DNA from: Novosphingobium sp.
GTDB taxonomy: Bacteria; Pseudomonadota; Alphaproteobacteria; Sphingomonadales; Sphingomonadaceae
Direction of reading: 5' to 3'
DNA length: 64,000 nt
Assembly: GCF_020852455.1 (NCBI RefSeq)
Contig: NZ_JADZAT010000017.1
Location: forward strand, 1 to 64,000
Position numbers and translations under genes: made by a program. This document shows, piece by piece, positions 61,867-64,000 of this stretch. Position 1 is the stretch's first letter. Each line of letters begins with the position of its first letter. Below the pieces are notes generated by a model. That model was not told the origin of the DNA. It saw nothing but the letters and a program-made list of their open reading frames with translations, and searched no databases.

Positions 61867-63537
61867 ATGGGGGCTCTCCGCAGGATCCTGATCAGGCTGT
61901 GCCTGGCGCTGTCACTCGCTTTCGTTGCGAGCGCACCGGCGCGGGCTGCGACGCCGGTCGAAACCTGTATTGCCCCGCTTTCCGAAAACCGCGCACTGTT
62001 GCCGCACTTTGACTGCGAGGGATCGCAGAGCCGCTACGGATCGGGCGATTTTGCTGTCCAGCTGCGGTTCGCGCCGCAGGTTTCGCAAGCCGCAGATCCG
62101 CTGATCCTGCGCACCACCAGCGTCTGGCAGCAGTCTCAACGGATCGTGTTTCGCTATGCTGATGGCACCACCGTGACCCATCGGTTCAGTTCGGCCCAAG
62201 CTGCACAATTTCTGAGTATCGGGGCGATCTTCGAATTTCCGGTCCCGGCCCGGCCTGCCGCGCTCGAAGGCGCCTACATCGAGGTTACTGGCAGCGCCAA
62301 CTGGCGCGGAGTGGTGCTGGGCGCAGAATTGATGAAGCGCAGCGAGGCGGACCGGCTCGAGGATTGGCTGATTGCGCTTTATGCCGGGTTTGCCGGTCTT
62401 TCGTTTGCCTTGCTTGGCTATAACCTGGCGCTGTGGCGCGCGCTGCGCCATCGTTTCCAGCTGACCTATTGCGCAATGGTCGGTTCGCTGGCGGCCTACA
62501 CTTTCACCTCCAGTGCGGTGGTGATGATGGTCTTTCCCTGGCTCGACAACAACGACCGCTTGCGGATCAACTATATCCTGCTGTCGCTGGCAGCGATTTG
62601 CGGACTTCGGTTCCTGCAGGACTTCTTCGGGCCGCGTGTGATCTCGGCGCGGCTGCGACGGCTGGTGGCAATTGCTTCGATTGCCAGCCTGCTGACCGCA
62701 TTGGCCTTTGCCGTGCTGGCGCCGACCTACGGCCGCCTGCTCGACAAGCTCTATTTCGTTTCGGGCGGCGCCCTGCTGGTCTTGCTATTCCCGGTGATCT
62801 GGTCGGCCTGGCGGGCGCGGGTGCATTACTTCTGGCTGTTCATGCTTGCCTGGTCGGCACCGATCGGGGTGTCGATCTTGCGGTCGGCTCATGGCCTGGG
62901 TCTGATTGGCTACAGCTTCTGGCTCGACAATGGCAACATGATCGCGCTTTCGATCGAATCGGTGCTCTCGACAATGCTGATCGTTGGCCGCCTGCGCGAT
63001 CTGGCGCGCGAACGCGATCAGGCCCGGGCGAGCGAGCAATCGGCACTGCGGCTGGCCAATTCCGATCCTTTGACAGGGCTGCTCAACCGGCGCGCGTTCA
63101 TCCACAAGGCCGTCGGTCGGGCGGCGGCGCATCGCCTGTTTCTGGTCGATATCGATCACTTCAAGGCGATCAACGACCGGCTGGGCCACGATGCCGGTGA
63201 CGATGTGCTGCGTGCGGTTGCCGAAGTGCTGCAGGACTGCCGCCCGCCCGAAAGCCTGGCCGTGCGATTGGGCGGAGAGGAATTCGCGCTGCTGGTGCCC
63301 TTGCAGCACCAGCGCGATTGTCCGCCCGAACGCATCCTTGCTGCGATCCGCGCCAAGGCCATGCCGCTTGATTGGAAGGTTACAGTCAGTCTGGGCTTTG
63401 CCGATGGCAAGGTTTCCAGCGAAGAGGACTGGAAACGGCTGTACCGACTGGCCGATGCCGCGCTCTACCGTGCCAAGGCCGATGGCCGCGACCGGGCCTG
63501 CCGTGCGACCGACTTTGCCGCTGTGGGCGCCGCCTGA
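61867..63537 (+). CDS. Diguanylate cyclase with 7TMR-DISM-type sensor
   Basis: About 556 residues. A signal segment is followed by a periplasmic 7TMR-DISM extracellular-like domain (to about residue 165), seven membrane helices, a short coiled linker (LRDLARERDQARASEQSALR) and a GGDEF domain with DPLTGLLNRRAFIHKAVGRA, DIDHFKAINDRLGHDAGDDV and the active-site GGEEF in RLGGEEFALLV. It makes cyclic-di-GMP. The RxxD inhibitory site before GGEEF is absent (PPES instead), so product inhibition there is unlikely. Divergent from tetR; a TTGACA at 61810–61815 overlaps the tetR operator. Confidence 0.88.
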   Translation: MGALRRILIRLCLALSLAFVASAPARAATPVETCIAPLSENRALLPHFDCEGSQSRYGSGDFAVQLRFAPQVSQAADPLILRTTSVWQQSQRIVFRYADGTTVTHRFSSAQAAQFLSIGAIFEFPVPARPAALEGAYIEVTGSANWRGVVLGAELMKRSEADRLEDWLIALYAGFAGLSFALLGYNLALWRALRHRFQLTYCAMVGSLAAYTFTSSAVVMMVFPWLDNNDRLRINYILLSLAAICGLRFLQDFFGPRVISARLRRLVAIASIASLLTALAFAVLAPTYGRLLDKLYFVSGGALLVLLFPVIWSAWRARVHYFWLFMLAWSAPIGVSILRSAHGLGLIGYSFWLDNGNMIALSIESVLSTMLIVGRLRDLARERDQARASEQSALRLANSDPLTGLLNRRAFIHKAVGRAAAHRLFLVDIDHFKAINDRLGHDAGDDVLRAVAEVLQDCRPPESLAVRLGGEEFALLVPLQHQRDCPPERILAAIRAKAMPLDWKVTVSLGFADGKVSSEEDWKRLYRLADAALYRAKADGRDRACRATDFAAVGAA

Positions 63538-63607
63538 CCATTCTGGTCGCGAAATGCAACCAATCCATATTGCGCCGCCGCCTCGTGCCGTATAGGCGGG
63601 GCGGGTC

Positions 63608-64000
63608 ATGACCGATATTCCGAACATCCAGCTCGATACCAGCGGCCACACGATCCTGCCCGCGCCCGACACCGAAGTCGATGTGCGCGAGATGTTCGGG
63701 ATCGATATCGACATGAAGGTTCCGGCCTTCAGCCAGCCCGACGAACGCACGCCCGATGTGGACGAGGCCTATGTCTTCGATCCGGATACCACGCTGGCGA
63801 TCCTGGCCGGCTTTGCCTTCAACCGGCGGGTGATCGTCCAGGGCTATCACGGCACCGGCAAATCGACCCATATCGAACAGGTTGCCGCGCGGCTGAACTG
63901 GCCTTGCGTGCGGATCAACCTGGACGCGCACATCAGCCGTATCGACCTGATCGGGCGCGATGCGATCGTGCTGCGCGATGGGCTGCAGGTCACCGAATTC
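63608..64000 (+). CDS. cobS: Cobaltochelatase CobS-like AAA+ ATPase (3' end outside window)
   Basis: 131 residues are visible and the frame is open at the window end. The start DTEVDVREMFGIDIDMKVPA and YVFDPDTTLAILAGFAFNRR match CobS, and the Walker A is GYHGTGKSTHIEQ. With CobT and CobN it inserts cobalt in aerobic cobalamin synthesis; in sphingomonads cobS/cobT often persist without the full pathway, so the role may differ. In relatives it follows the J-domain gene directly. Confidence 0.92.
   Translation, partial: MTDIPNIQLDTSGHTILPAPDTEVDVREMFGIDIDMKVPAFSQPDERTPDVDEAYVFDPDTTLAILAGFAFNRRVIVQGYHGTGKSTHIEQVAARLNWPCVRINLDAHISRIDLIGRDAIVLRDGLQVTEF

Overview
The window is 64 kb of GC-rich DNA with tightly packed genes. 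It most likely comes from a sphingomonad (Alphaproteobacteria, Sphingomonadales; Novosphingobium-like is a guess). The support is gene content and order: a str–S10–spc–alpha ribosomal supercluster without rpmJ or infA next to secY/adk, a hisG–hisD–nusB–thiL–hppA chain, the bolA / J-domain / cobS neighbourhood, two S9 peptidases and a short, HisZ-dependent-type HisG. No tRNA, rRNA, CRISPR array or complete classical insertion sequence was seen.

Layout. 1–512: end of an RTX-type secreted protein. 631–3491: a two-HTH/alpha-beta-hydrolase fusion regulator and a sphingomonad-type HTH protein. 3799–6956: an AraC-type regulator divergent from a TfdA/TauD-like dioxygenase, followed by an epoxide hydrolase; two direct repeats 21 bases apart lie in the divergent promoter. 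7262–29120: translation supercluster (rpsL rpsG fusA tuf, then rpsJ to rpmD, rplO secY adk, rpsM rpsK rpoA rplQ). It is broken by three non-ribosomal genes: an HNH nuclease after tuf, an acyltransferase between rpmD and rplO, and an exported SRPBCC protein between adk and rpsM. Two of these breaks follow clear intrinsic terminators, and the ribosomal block after each break has a promoter-like sequence with an exact 17-base spacer.

29210–44176: mixed metabolism and envelope genes: prolyl oligopeptidase, a tandem pair of small exported proteins, lipases/esterases, a wax ester synthase/DGAT with a partner hydrolase, uvrC, a GFA-family protein, a serine hydrolase, tesB, a GNAT/CelD-like protein and a second S9 peptidase. 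44326–50385 (all minus): hisG, hisD, nusB, thiL, hppA. A small DUF559 nuclease gene sits between nusB and thiL, flanked by inverted 74–76-base palindromic repeats; one repeat forms the 3' end of the gene and the ribosome-binding site of thiL. This is the most unusual structure in the window.

50507–55802: a DUF2332 protein, then a bolA–pirin–SDR–hydrolase–ltrA operon on the minus strand. 55841–56419: a J-domain protein. 56394–61780 (minus): a ten-gene operon starting with tetR and continuing with VOC, GST, DUF1801, DUF1428 and SRPBCC genes, under a 26-base palindrome that covers the tetR promoter. 61867–63537: a membrane diguanylate cyclase. 63608–end: start of cobS. The tetR operon plus the cyclase separate the J-domain gene from cobS, which are usually adjacent in this group, and so look like an insertion.
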